The notes beneath the pieces are model-generated. The model ran no database searches, was not told the DNA's origin, and saw nothing but the letters and a program-made list of their open reading frames with translations. Source: Deltaproteobacteria bacterium (lineage in GTDB: Bacteria; Myxococcota_A; Polyangia; GCA-2747355; JADLHG01). Taken from it: 64,000 nt of DNA. How positions within the stretch are numbered: position 1 is the first letter of the stretch; each line of letters begins with the position of its first letter. Shown here in pieces: positions 34,826-43,713 of this stretch. The stretch is from contig JADLHG010000042.1 in assembly GCA_020848905.1 (NCBI GenBank), forward strand, positions 248,001-312,000, in the 5' to 3' direction. A program made the position numbers and the translations under genes.

Positions 34826-37800
34826 ATGAAACGCCTCCTCGTCGGGTTGCTGTTGGCCGTGGGCGCTGCCCAGGTGGCGCACGCCTCGCCCGGAGGCCTG
34901 TTCGGCGCCCCCGAGGGGCCGAAGCGCTGGGCTCCCGTGCGATGGGGAGCTCCGGCGGCACCTGAGCGCGGGCCAGGGGCGGGAGAGCTCGCCCGGCAGA
35001 GCCCGCCGACGCGACCGGTCCCGGCGGCGCCGAGGCCGGGGAGCTGTCGTCACGACGACCACTGCGGGAAGGGCCAGTACTGCGACGAGGGGCGCTGCGC
35101 GGCCATCGAGCACCCGGTCAACATCCTCTACCTCTACTACCGCTCGGGGAACCGCCGCTTCGAGCAGCTTCTCGGCTTCTACTGGCACCAGAAGGGGGCC
35201 GACGGCTTCCGCGTGGTCTTCCCCCTCTACTGGAGCTTTTTCACCCCCGAGCGCACCACGCGCGTCGTCTTCCCCCTCTACTACGAGGTCTCCTGGCCGA
35301 AGGAGAACATCGTCACGGTGGTGGTCCCGCCGGTGCAGGTCCGCCGCACCCCCGACGAGAAGAACTTCCGCATCTGGCCCATCTTCTTCTGGACCAACTA
35401 CGGCGCTCGCGGCGCGGGCCTCACCATCTGGCCACTCTTCCACTACTCGCGGGTGGCCGAGAAGCGCACCGCGATCCTGCCGCCGCTCCTCTCCGGCTAC
35501 CAGACCGACCCGAGCCGGGACCTCTGGCGCGCGCTCTTTCTCGGCCTGGTCTATTACCGTCGCGAAGGGGCCGGACGCAGCCACGCCGTGCTCCCCTTCT
35601 TCTATCGCCGCCGGGACGGGGAGCGGAGCTTCACCTGGAGCGTCCCGTTCAACTTCTACTGGCGCCGCGGAGCCCGCGGCGGCGCGATCTCGTTCCCGCT
35701 CTTCTGGCAGGTGCGCAGCCCGGAGCGCAGCCTCACCGTGGCGGGGCCGTTTTTCCACCGGCGGCGGGGGTCGGTTCGCTACGGGGCGCTCTTGCCGCTC
35801 GCCTACTACCACGTCGGGCCGACGACGCGCACGACCGTCGCCTTCCCGCTCTTCATCCACCGCAGCCGCGAGGGGGGCCGGCGGTCGCAGGTCATCTCGC
35901 CGCTCTTCTGGTCCGAGCGCGACGACGAGGCCCGCGTGCGGCAGTGGGGGCTCCTCGTGCCGCCGTACTTCCACCGCCGAGACAGCGACCGGGAGGTGAA
36001 CTGGCTCTTCCCGCTCGTGCTGCGCTGGCACACCAAGGCCGATCGCGTCACCACCTGGGTCATCCCGCCGCTCATCCTGCGCGGTGACCCGGAAGGCGCG
36101 TCCCAGGTCTTCTTCCCGCTCTTCTGGCGCTTCGCGGAGCGCCAGCGGGGCGCGGTCGCGACGACCAGCGTCTTCTTCCCGCTCTGGTACCGCCGCAAGA
36201 ACCTCGACGGCAGTCACTTCAACCTGCTCTTTCCGTTCTTCTACAAGCGGCGGCCGGACGGATTCAGCACGGGGCTCTTTCCGCTCCTTTTCGCGGGCGG
36301 GGGCGGCGGACGCCGTCACGCGGTGGTCTTTCCGGTCTTCTGGCACGTGAAGAACGCGCGCGCGTCGACCACAGTGCTCGGCCCGGCGTACTATCGCTCG
36401 CACGCCGCCGGGGGGTACGCGACAGGACTCCTCCCCCTGCTCTACGCGGGGAGCCGCGAGGGACGGAGCTACCAGGTGCTCTTCCCGCTCTTCTGGCACC
36501 TGAAGTCGCGCCCCGAGGGGTACGACACGACGGTCCTCGGCCCCTTCTTCTATGGAAGCAGTCGAAAGGGGCGCGTGGTGGGGCTATTGCCGCTCTTCGC
36601 CGCCGGGAGCTGGAAGGGCACGCGCTTCGCGACGGTCCTGCCACCGGTCTTCTACCACGCGAGCAACGCGCGCGACGGCCGCAGCACCACGCTGGCCGGG
36701 CTCTACTACGCCTCGCGGGACCGGGAGCGCGCGGGTCAGACGCTCTTTCCGATCTTCTACCGGCGGCAGCGCTTCGCGAAAGAGGGGACGACCACCAGCA
36801 CCACGCTCCTGCCCCTCTTCCACTACCGCACGGGACCCGCGGGGCAGCTCCTCGTCACGCCCGCCGGCGGCTTCCGACGGAGCGCCGACGGGACCCGCCA
36901 CGAAGGGCTCGTCGGACCCGTGGCCTGGCACCGCGGGCCCCGCACGCGCGGCTTCGCCATCGTGCCCCTCTTCCTGCACTACCGCCGCCCCGCGGAGCAG
37001 GCCACCACCACCATCCTCTTGCCCATCGGCGTAAGGCACGTCTCCCCCGAGCTCAAGGCCTACGTCTGGTTCCCGCTCTTCTGGCGCTTCGTCGAGCCCA
37101 AGGAGCGGAGCCTCGTGCTCTTCCCCGTCTACTGGCGCATGCGCCAGGAGCAGGGGGTTCACGCCGACGTGCTCTTTCCGCTCTTCTGGCGCTGGCACAG
37201 CCCGCGGCGGCGGCTCGAGGTGGCCGGGCCCTGGTTCCGCCACCGCACGGCGACCACGCACACCTCGGGGCTCTTTCCGCTCGCGCTCTACCGGCGCAAC
37301 GAGGAGCGGAGCTACCTCGGGGCGGCGCCGCTCTTCTACTACGAACACCGTTTCCGCGAGCAGGAGCGGAGCGTGATCTGGGGGCCGCTCTACTTCAAGA
37401 CCTACCGCGAAGGGTACGCGACGGGGCTCTTCCCGCTCTTCTTCCACAAGCGCACCCCCGAGCGGCGCTACACGGTGATCACGCCCCTCATCTGGCACTT
37501 CGCGTCGCCACAGGCCCAGACCTCGACCACCTTCCTGGGCCCATTCTTCTACCGCCGCAAGGCGAACGCGCGCGCGTTCGGGCTGCTGCCGCTCCTCTAC
37601 ACGGGGACGGACGGGGCGGGCGACCGCACCACGGCGCTCTTTCCGCTCTTCTATCACCGCAAGGAACTGGCCCGCCGCGCGCTCTACACCCCGCTCTTCG
37701 GGGTGGACAGGTCCCCCGAGCGCAAGCGCTTCTACGCGGCCATCTACTGGCACGAGCGCGGCGAGAAGCGCGACCTGGACCTCTTCTTCCCGCTGGCCCT

Positions 37801-38545
37801 GCGCCTGCGCAACCACGACGCGCAGGCCACCAGCGTCTTCGCCTTCCCGCTCTACTTCGGTCGCTGGTCGCCAGCCCGCAGTTTTCACCTGCTGTTCCCC
37901 GTGGTCTGGCGCTGGCGCGGCATCGATACGTCGGCGACCGTGGTCTTCCCCTTCATCTGGGACGTGCACGACCGCCACCAGGCCCGCACCACCGTCGTCT
38001 TCCCCTTCGTCATGCGCCGGCGCGACCACGAGGAGCGTTCCACCGCCTACCTCACGCCGCCCGGGATCTGGGTCAAGAGCCACCGCGAGGGTACCGACGC
38101 GGTGGTCTTCCCCATCTTCTGGCACTTCGGCGGGAAGGAGCGCAGCAGCACGGTGGGCTTCCCGCTCTACTGGGACTTCAAGCGCCCGGGACACCGCACG
38201 ACCATCGCCGCCCCCTTCTTCTGGCGCTTCGACCGCCCGAGCACGCGGACCTACGTGGTGCTGAACAGCTACTACAAGCGCGACAAGGAAAAGGACACCT
38301 ACACCTTCCACCTCATCCCCTTCTTCCACGTGGAGCGGAAGCGCCCGGGGGACGTGCACTGGGAGGTGCTGACGGGCCTCTTCGGCTACGAGCGCATCGG
38401 CCGTCGCCGTTTCGTGACCGTGTTCTTCTTTTTCAACATCGAGCTCTCGCCGCTGCCGGCTCCCGCCCCAGCGGCCGCACCTCCTCCGCCACCCCGGCGA
38501 AGCGTGGCGCGCAGCACCGGGCGCGCGCCCGCCTGGGACCTCTGA
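34826..38545 (+). CDS. Giant secreted protein of about 60 FPLFW/GPFFY strand repeats, unknown family
   Basis: 1239 aa. The signal peptide is residues 1-20, followed by a Pro/Ala-rich linker. A four-Cys module follows (Cys 74, 80, 86, 91; pattern C-x5-C-x5-C-x4-C) of the type often seen in myxobacterial secreted proteins. From about residue 98 to 1205 the protein is an array of roughly 60 units of 17-18 residues. Each is a short aromatic beta-strand such as VVFPLYW, LLFPFFY or VLGPFFY, then a charged turn rich in R, E and G. In the best-kept stretches every third unit carries Gly-Pro, giving 52-53-residue triplets (e.g. codons starting at 36380, 36539 and 36698, 159 bp apart). It ends with a Pro/Ala-rich tail. 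I know of no named family. A surface or outer-membrane beta-structure is likely. ATG 34826 is preferred to the TTG just before it. Confidence 0.9.
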   Translation: MKRLLVGLLLAVGAAQVAHASPGGLFGAPEGPKRWAPVRWGAPAAPERGPGAGELARQSPPTRPVPAAPRPGSCRHDDHCGKGQYCDEGRCAAIEHPVNILYLYYRSGNRRFEQLLGFYWHQKGADGFRVVFPLYWSFFTPERTTRVVFPLYYEVSWPKENIVTVVVPPVQVRRTPDEKNFRIWPIFFWTNYGARGAGLTIWPLFHYSRVAEKRTAILPPLLSGYQTDPSRDLWRALFLGLVYYRREGAGRSHAVLPFFYRRRDGERSFTWSVPFNFYWRRGARGGAISFPLFWQVRSPERSLTVAGPFFHRRRGSVRYGALLPLAYYHVGPTTRTTVAFPLFIHRSREGGRRSQVISPLFWSERDDEARVRQWGLLVPPYFHRRDSDREVNWLFPLVLRWHTKADRVTTWVIPPLILRGDPEGASQVFFPLFWRFAERQRGAVATTSVFFPLWYRRKNLDGSHFNLLFPFFYKRRPDGFSTGLFPLLFAGGGGGRRHAVVFPVFWHVKNARASTTVLGPAYYRSHAAGGYATGLLPLLYAGSREGRSYQVLFPLFWHLKSRPEGYDTTVLGPFFYGSSRKGRVVGLLPLFAAGSWKGTRFATVLPPVFYHASNARDGRSTTLAGLYYASRDRERAGQTLFPIFYRRQRFAKEGTTTSTTLLPLFHYRTGPAGQLLVTPAGGFRRSADGTRHEGLVGPVAWHRGPRTRGFAIVPLFLHYRRPAEQATTTILLPIGVRHVSPELKAYVWFPLFWRFVEPKERSLVLFPVYWRMRQEQGVHADVLFPLFWRWHSPRRRLEVAGPWFRHRTATTHTSGLFPLALYRRNEERSYLGAAPLFYYEHRFREQERSVIWGPLYFKTYREGYATGLFPLFFHKRTPERRYTVITPLIWHFASPQAQTSTTFLGPFFYRRKANARAFGLLPLLYTGTDGAGDRTTALFPLFYHRKELARRALYTPLFGVDRSPERKRFYAAIYWHERGEKRDLDLFFPLALRLRNHDAQATSVFAFPLYFGRWSPARSFHLLFPVVWRWRGIDTSATVVFPFIWDVHDRHQARTTVVFPFVMRRRDHEERSTAYLTPPGIWVKSHREGTDAVVFPIFWHFGGKERSSTVGFPLYWDFKRPGHRTTIAAPFFWRFDRPSTRTYVVLNSYYKRDKEKDTYTFHLIPFFHVERKRPGDVHWEVLTGLFGYERIGRRRFVTVFFFFNIELSPLPAPAPAAAPPPPPRRSVARSTGRAPAWDL
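36380..36856 (+). repeat. Clearest 159-bp (53-residue) triplet repeats inside the giant protein
   Basis: Three consecutive units begin with a Gly-Pro or Gly-Leu strand at 36380 (GPAYY), 36539 (GPFFY) and 36698 (GLYY), each exactly 159 bp apart. The first two have the inner pattern GP-strand, GLLPL strand, then a VLFPLFW- or VLPPVFY-type strand. The third is degenerate inside. Other runs of the same pattern in this gene have a 52-residue period. The DNA copies have diverged strongly, so the repeat is old and kept at protein level. Confidence 0.75.
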
Positions 38546-38762
38546 CCCCCCTCGATGTGCTGAATGATCTGGTCAGTGACCCCTTCGGCCACTTTGGCCG
38601 CTGGCATCTCTTGGCTTAGCTAACGCCGCAGGATCTGCCGCAAGAGGTCCAGCAGCGAGCGTGGCACGAAACCGGCAGAAGAGGGCCGCAGGCGTGGCCA
38701 CAGGCGTGGCACGCGGCGAGGCCGTGGGCCTGGCACCCCCGGTGGAGGAGAGGAGCGCAGCC
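38546..38762. other. Intergenic stretch with short degenerate GCGTGGC repeats
   Basis: 217 bp without a supported gene. AGGCGTGGC occurs at 38690-38698 and 38702-38710, and a related GCGTGGCACG at about 38659. No promoter with two good boxes and no terminator is seen. The only notable ribosome-binding site is GAGGAGAGG before the ATG at 38763. Confidence 0.4.
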
Positions 38763-39752
38763 ATGAGGGTCGTTCTGGGAATCGTGAGCTTGGCGATTGC
38801 TCTCCCCGCGGCTGCGGCCAAGCGCGAGCCTCCGCTGCGCGCGACCGCGCAGGACCGGGCCGTCATGGCGACGCTCGCAAAGCTCCGCCGTACGAATCCC
38901 CTGGTGCGGCTGGCTCTGGAAAAAGGAGCGAACTTGACGCTCCTCGAGAGCGAACGATCCGCCGGCAGCCTCGGGAGTTCCCGCAACGAGCTGCGAATGA
39001 CCAAGCACCAGGTCTCTCTCTCGCGCGACGTCGACAAGGAGCCGCACGCCGTCTATTACGCCGCGCGGCGCCTCCTACCCTGGGAGGCCGTTCCGGTCAC
39101 TGCCTGGCTGGGTCGCGAGGTGAACGCGCGGGAGCTGACAGACCAGGCCACACGGCAGGCGCTGGTCTTTCTTGCGGGCCGGCTGGACGCTGGAGAGTGG
39201 CTCCGGCTCTATCCTCTGATCGAGAAGGACGTGGCGAAGGTGCACCGTCTCCTGCCCGAGCAGAGCTACAAGGGAACGACCCCTCTCGCGCAACTCGCCT
39301 CGCACTTCGTCGGTTCCGGCAGGTCCCTCGACCGCCGGCTGAGAGGGTTATCCTCGTCGCGCAGTGCGAAAGAAACGCTCGGAGCCACGCATGACCTCCG
39401 GGTCCAGCATAGTGCCTGGCGCCGCCAAACGATTGGCTGGAGCGACCCGAGGGAGGTGCCACGGAGGCTCGGCATCTCCGCCCTCCTCCTGACCATGGGC
39501 GCCGTGCCAGGCCCGATGATGCTCGCCGAGTCCTGGGCCAGGCAGGAATACGTGGGGGTGGGTGTCGCCGCCGCGATGACCGCCGTGTTCGGACTCCTTG
39601 CCGGCGCCCCAGGGGTGTACGGGCTGGCGGATACCGTCTGGCGCCATCGGAGCCACCGCGACCTCGCCGCCTTCGAAGCGCTGAAGGGCGCGCGCATCTC
39701 GGACAAGGCCTTGCCGCCTGCCGTGGACGCGTTGGTCCAGACTCTGCGGTAA
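38763..39752 (+). CDS. Exported or membrane protein of unknown function
   Basis: 329 aa. ATG 38763 has a strong ribosome-binding site (GAGGAGAGG) and opens a signal peptide (VVLGIVSLAIALPAAAA). A mainly helical, charged domain follows with YYAARRLLPWEAVPVTAWLG. Two hydrophobic helices lie near residues 248-300 (LGISALLLTMGAVPGPMMLA; VGVAAAMTAVFGLLAGAPG), then a short cytoplasmic-like tail. I do not recognise a family. It shares orientation with the giant repeat gene but is separated by 217 bp, so co-transcription is uncertain. Confidence 0.7.
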   Translation: MRVVLGIVSLAIALPAAAAKREPPLRATAQDRAVMATLAKLRRTNPLVRLALEKGANLTLLESERSAGSLGSSRNELRMTKHQVSLSRDVDKEPHAVYYAARRLLPWEAVPVTAWLGREVNARELTDQATRQALVFLAGRLDAGEWLRLYPLIEKDVAKVHRLLPEQSYKGTTPLAQLASHFVGSGRSLDRRLRGLSSSRSAKETLGATHDLRVQHSAWRRQTIGWSDPREVPRRLGISALLLTMGAVPGPMMLAESWARQEYVGVGVAAAMTAVFGLLAGAPGVYGLADTVWRHRSHRDLAAFEALKGARISDKALPPAVDALVQTLR

Positions 39753-39841
39753 CCCCGTTTCGCTCGAGCTCGGAAGAGGGCCGGCCGGTACGAAAGACGA
39801 TCGACGCCGCTTCGGCCGCCGAGCTTCACCCCCCCGGTCCT

Positions 39842-41788
39842 TCAGGGTCCGTCGCAGCCGAAACCCGCGGGGCCCGCGTAGCTGACCGTCGCAAACACGT
39901 CGGGCCACGAGCTCCCCGGGCGGCTCTCTCCGGAGAGCCCGAGTCGCACGCAGCCGGCGCAGGCGAGCGGAAGGTCGGCGCCGTAGCGCCCGTAGCTCAG
40001 CTTCCCCGCGCGCGGATCGAAGGCCAGGAGCGCGTGCAGGCGAACGCCCCCGGCGCGGAGGGCGGCGCGGGCCGTGACCTGTTCGGTGAACGTCGCGGCG
40101 AGCGGACGCGCGCGCGACGCGAGGGGAGCGAAGGAGCTCCCGTCGAGGGCGAGGAGGGTCAGGGCATTCTCCCCCTCGAGGTGCAGAAAGCCGCCGCAGA
40201 GCTCGGCCTGCGTAGGTCCGACGCAGAGCTCGGCCAGCACGCGCGGCACGAGGCGAGCGCGTGGGTCGGCCAGCACCTCGCCCGAAGCGCGTAGCCAGAA
40301 GGGGGCCCGGAGCTCGGCGCGCGCGACCACGAGGAGCTCGGCGCGCGTCCCCACACCCAGCGCCGCCTCCGCACGCAGCGGCCTGCGAATCACCTCTCCG
40401 GCGCGGCGAGTTTGCACGAGCGTACGCAGGCCGAGAGCGCCGTAGACCTGCGCCTCCGATGCGCGAAGCGGCGGCCCGACGAGATAATGCAGCGGTCCGA
40501 GAGCGGCCGCACCGAGGAGGAAGGGCTCCACCAGGTGGCGCACGCGCCCGGACCTCCGGTCGAAGGTCCGCGCGAGCGGGAGCGCCACCTCGGAGGAGAA
40601 GAGGCCCCCCTGATCCACCTGCGAGCCGAGAGTTCCGTCGCTCTCGGGAGCGCCGAAGCCGCCGCTCAGCCGGTAGCGGGCCTGCGCCGCCACGCGCACC
40701 GGTCCGAGCGCGCCGCCGAAGAGCAGCGCCGCGTCGAGAGCCGCTTCGGTCATGACCGGGCGGGAGCGGTCCGCCCCGAGCCCCCCGAGAGGCAGCCCCC
40801 CATCGCTCGGCGGGGAGCCGACGTGTCGGAGTTCGCCCCCCACCTCGAGGAGGAGAGGCCCGACGAGCGGTAGCGGCTGCGTCCCTAGGCGGAGCACGGC
40901 GCTGCCGTGGCGGCGCGACGGACGGCGCCAGGGTGCCTGCAGCTCCTCGAACAGGTCGAAGGTGGCCAGGCCGTAGGTCGCGTCGAGACCCGAGAAGGCC
41001 CAGGCGCGGCTCCGCTGGTACGAGGCGAAGACGTCGGCCGGTGCGCGCGCCAGCTCTCCGAGGAGGCGCGGGTCGCTCGTCACGTGTGGGGTCGCGCCCA
41101 CCGCCCACCGGGCTCCGCGCAGGAGCAGTCGACCGCGAACCCTCCCCCGCCAGAGGTCGTTGTCCTTCAGCCCGAGAAACTCGAGCGTGCCGTTCCCGTG
41201 CTCCTCGGTGAAGTAGCGCAGGCGAAGGCGTCCCGTGGCCCCGCGCCCCCGGACCCAGCCACCGGCGAGCAGCGCGTCCGCTCGGCCACGCAGGGCGAGG
41301 TAGAGTTCCTCCTCGAGCCGCAGCCCATCGCGGGCGCTGTAGCCCACCTTCGGCAGGCCGAGTCCGCTCGTCCCCGAACGGAGCGGGAGCAGGAGGTAGG
41401 GCGCCGCCAGCACCGGCACCCGCCCGAGCCGCAGCACCGGCCAGTGGAGCTGGAGGCGCGCCCCCCCCGAGGCCACCCGCGCCGAGCGGGCCGAGAGGTT
41501 CGGCGCCGCCCAAGAGTCCGCCGCGCACCCGCACGGCCAGAGGCGCGGCCACACGAGCTCGAGCCCGCCCTCCGGGCCCAGCTCGAGGCGGTGGGCCTCG
41601 AGCCGCAGCCGCCGTCCTTCGAGGCACACCTGCTCGGCGAGAAGCCGCTGCCCTTGCAGGAACATGGCCTCGACGGCTCGCAGTCGACAGGAACCCAGGG
41701 TCAGGCTCACCGCCCCTTCCGCGTGGAGCCCGCCGCGGGTGAGCACCAGCCGGCGCGCCGAGAGCTCCTCCGCCCGCGCCGGGCTCAC
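39842..41788 (-). CDS. lptD: LptD/OstA-like LPS-assembly outer-membrane protein
   Basis: LptD forms the outer-membrane barrel that inserts LPS. A short OstA-like N-terminal part (ELSARRLVLTRGGLHAEGAV...) is followed by the characteristic RLGRVPVLAAPYLLLPLRSG and GLGLPKVGYSARDGLRLEEE motifs. About 450 residues of barrel-like alternating strands follow. Four Cys lie before the barrel and two at the C-terminus (GFGCDGP). 648 aa is short for LptD. The GTG at 41788 cuts off an upstream in-frame hydrophobic stretch (LAVLLAVLIAGVSPARA) that looks like the real signal peptide. No ATG, GTG or TTG precedes that stretch in frame (see findings), so the true start may be non-canonical, between 41830 and 41836. 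Confidence 0.78.
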   Translation of the reverse strand: MSPARAEELSARRLVLTRGGLHAEGAVSLTLGSCRLRAVEAMFLQGQRLLAEQVCLEGRRLRLEAHRLELGPEGGLELVWPRLWPCGCAADSWAAPNLSARSARVASGGARLQLHWPVLRLGRVPVLAAPYLLLPLRSGTSGLGLPKVGYSARDGLRLEEELYLALRGRADALLAGGWVRGRGATGRLRLRYFTEEHGNGTLEFLGLKDNDLWRGRVRGRLLLRGARWAVGATPHVTSDPRLLGELARAPADVFASYQRSRAWAFSGLDATYGLATFDLFEELQAPWRRPSRRHGSAVLRLGTQPLPLVGPLLLEVGGELRHVGSPPSDGGLPLGGLGADRSRPVMTEAALDAALLFGGALGPVRVAAQARYRLSGGFGAPESDGTLGSQVDQGGLFSSEVALPLARTFDRRSGRVRHLVEPFLLGAAALGPLHYLVGPPLRASEAQVYGALGLRTLVQTRRAGEVIRRPLRAEAALGVGTRAELLVVARAELRAPFWLRASGEVLADPRARLVPRVLAELCVGPTQAELCGGFLHLEGENALTLLALDGSSFAPLASRARPLAATFTEQVTARAALRAGGVRLHALLAFDPRAGKLSYGRYGADLPLACAGCVRLGLSGESRPGSSWPDVFATVSYAGPAGFGCDGP

Positions 41789-41828
41789 CCCCGCGATCAG
41801 TACGGCGAGGAGAACCGCGAGTCTGGGG

Positions 41829-42365
41829 TCAATCAGCGTCGGGAGAGGGGCCCGCGGAGGGCGGGAAGGCCACGACGAGGAAGGTGTAGTTCCCGGAGGG
41901 TCGGAGCTCCACGCGCGGTCGCGCCTTGCGTCTGAGCTGCAGCTCCAGCAGGCAGCGATTCCCCTTGATCGGACGGAGCTGGAAGCGGCGCACCGGGGTC
42001 TGGAAGTGTTCGGTGATGACCGGCCGCAGATTGTTTCGGCGTGGCACGCGCACGCCGCGCAGCTCCACGGTCACCCGGTTCCCCCGCTGCTTGAGCGTGT
42101 GCGCCACCGACCCGGTGAGCTGCACGAAGACCTCGCTCCCCTCGGGTCCGGTGCGAAACCCCGGCCAGGTCGCGAACTGCAGCCCCGCCGGCGGACTCGG
42201 CGACGGCGGAGGTGCGCCGCTGTTGAGCGTGACGCCGCTGTAGCCGCGATCGGCCGCGGGCGGAGCCGCGTCCCCCGCTGGCCCCTCCCCGGGAGGCGCC
42301 GCGATGGCCGAAGAGGTAGCAGCGGTCAGAAGGGCAAGGACTCCCCACAGGGCTCGCCGACGCAT
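41829..42365 (-). CDS. Secreted AMIN-domain-like protein
   Basis: 178 aa with a signal peptide (LWGVLALLTAATSSAIA) and a Pro-rich linker. The domain reads VFVQLTGSVAHTLKQRGNRVTVELRGV, then FQTPVRRFQLRPIKGNRCLLELQLRR. This resembles AMIN domains, beta-sandwiches that target secretins or amidases to the periplasmic envelope. The stop overlaps the presumed start region of the lptD-like gene, so the two are probably translated together. The AMIN assignment is moderate because the domain is short. Confidence 0.65.
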   Translation of the reverse strand: MRRRALWGVLALLTAATSSAIAAPPGEGPAGDAAPPAADRGYSGVTLNSGAPPPSPSPPAGLQFATWPGFRTGPEGSEVFVQLTGSVAHTLKQRGNRVTVELRGVRVPRRNNLRPVITEHFQTPVRRFQLRPIKGNRCLLELQLRRKARPRVELRPSGNYTFLVVAFPPSAGPSPDAD

Positions 42366-42452
42366 GAGGTCCTCCGTTTCGAGGAGTCTACTCCAGGCGT
42401 GGATCGGGCGCCAAATCGGGGCCTCCGCCCGAGCGGCCGAGGCCGCTGCCGC

Positions 42453-43712
42453 TCAGCGCGGGTCCGAGGTGGGGAGCGGATCCCGCGTCTCCCCGAGGAG
42501 CAGCTCGCGCGCCTCTCCTACCAGGTAGACCGACCCGGTGACGAGAACCGGCCCGGGTTCGGCCCGCGCGAGCGCGAGAGCCTCCGCCAGCGAAGGGGCG
42601 GTCTCGCCACGTCCGAGCTCCTCGGCCAGAGCCGCCGCCCTCCGGCGCCTCGGGCTACGCGGCTCGGTGAAGATCACCCGCCGCGCGTGCGGCAGGAGCG
42701 CCTCGAGCGTGGGAAGCGCCGCCTTGTCCTCGAGCTGCCCGAAGACCAGACAGAAGTCCCCGCGCCCCTCGAGGGCCACGGAGAGCGCCCGCGCCCCCGC
42801 CGGGTTGTGGGCGCAATCCAGGAGGGTCTCGCCGATCCACTCCAGGCGCCCCGGCCAGCGCGCCGCGAGCATCCCGCTCTCGATCGCGCGCTCCGAGATC
42901 GGCCAGCCCCCCCGCGAAAGCGCCGCCAGCGCGGCGATGGCGAGCGCCGCGTTCTCTCGCTGGTGCGCGCCGACCAGGGCGAGTCGCAGCGGCGGCAGCG
43001 CAAACGGAAGGTGCGCCCCCTCGACGTAAAGCTCCCCGCCGCGCGCGGCGAAGCGCAGGTCCTGCCCCACGCGACTGAGGGGGGCCCGCTCTTCCCGCGC
43101 GCGCGCCTCGAAGACCTCCACGACCTCGGGCGCTCCTGGCGCCACCACCACCGGCACCTCGGGCTTGATGATCCCGGCCTTCTCCGCGGCGATGGATGCC
43201 AGGTCGGGACCGAGAACCTCCTGGTGGTCGAGCCCGATGGACGAGATCACGCTCACCAGCGGAAGGATCGCGTTCGTCGCATCCAGCCTCCCGCCGAGGC
43301 CGGCCTCCACCACCGCCAGCTCCACCCCGGCCTCCGCGAAGTGCGCGAACGCCACGGCGGTCGCGGCCTCGAAGAAGGTGGCCTCCGGCTCCAGGTCGAG
43401 CACGCGCTCGACCCACCGAGAGAGAGAGCTGCCGTCGATCTCGATCCCGCCCACGCGGATCCGCTCGGAGAAGCGGCTGAGGTGCGGCGAGGTGTAGAGT
43501 CCGGTGCGGACCCCCGCCTCCCGCAGGCAAGCCTCCACCATCGCGGCCGTGGAGCCCTTGCCGTTCGTCCCCGCCACGTGCACCGCCGCGAACCGCCGCT
43601 CCGGCCGCCCCAGCGCGGAGAGCAGGCGCTCCATGCGCGTCAGGCCGAGCTGCATGCCGAAGCGCGAGAGCCCCAGAAGACGTCTCAGGGCCCCGGCCAG
43701 GTCGTCGCGCAT
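42453..43712 (-). CDS. folC: Folylpolyglutamate synthase / dihydrofolate synthase
   Basis: FolC adds glutamate to folates, a Mur-ligase-like ATP-dependent reaction. The P-loop GTNGKGST is at residues 48-55. Other family segments are SPHLSRFSERIRVGG (substrate loop), EAGLGGRLDATN, GLDHQEVLG and LDCAHNPAGARAL. 419 aa is normal. It starts 1 bp after accD ends, the accD-folC pairing of Proteobacteria. Confidence 0.96.
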   Translation of the reverse strand: MRDDLAGALRRLLGLSRFGMQLGLTRMERLLSALGRPERRFAAVHVAGTNGKGSTAAMVEACLREAGVRTGLYTSPHLSRFSERIRVGGIEIDGSSLSRWVERVLDLEPEATFFEAATAVAFAHFAEAGVELAVVEAGLGGRLDATNAILPLVSVISSIGLDHQEVLGPDLASIAAEKAGIIKPEVPVVVAPGAPEVVEVFEARAREERAPLSRVGQDLRFAARGGELYVEGAHLPFALPPLRLALVGAHQRENAALAIAALAALSRGGWPISERAIESGMLAARWPGRLEWIGETLLDCAHNPAGARALSVALEGRGDFCLVFGQLEDKAALPTLEALLPHARRVIFTEPRSPRRRRAAALAEELGRGETAPSLAEALALARAEPGPVLVTGSVYLVGEARELLLGETRDPLPTSDPR

Positions 43713-43713
43713 C

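Noticed and set aside
38386-38607. Minus-strand small frame starting MPAAKVAEGVTDQIIQ
   Set aside because: It overlaps the end of the giant repeat gene. Only the first 20 residues look protein-like and no ribosome-binding site is seen.
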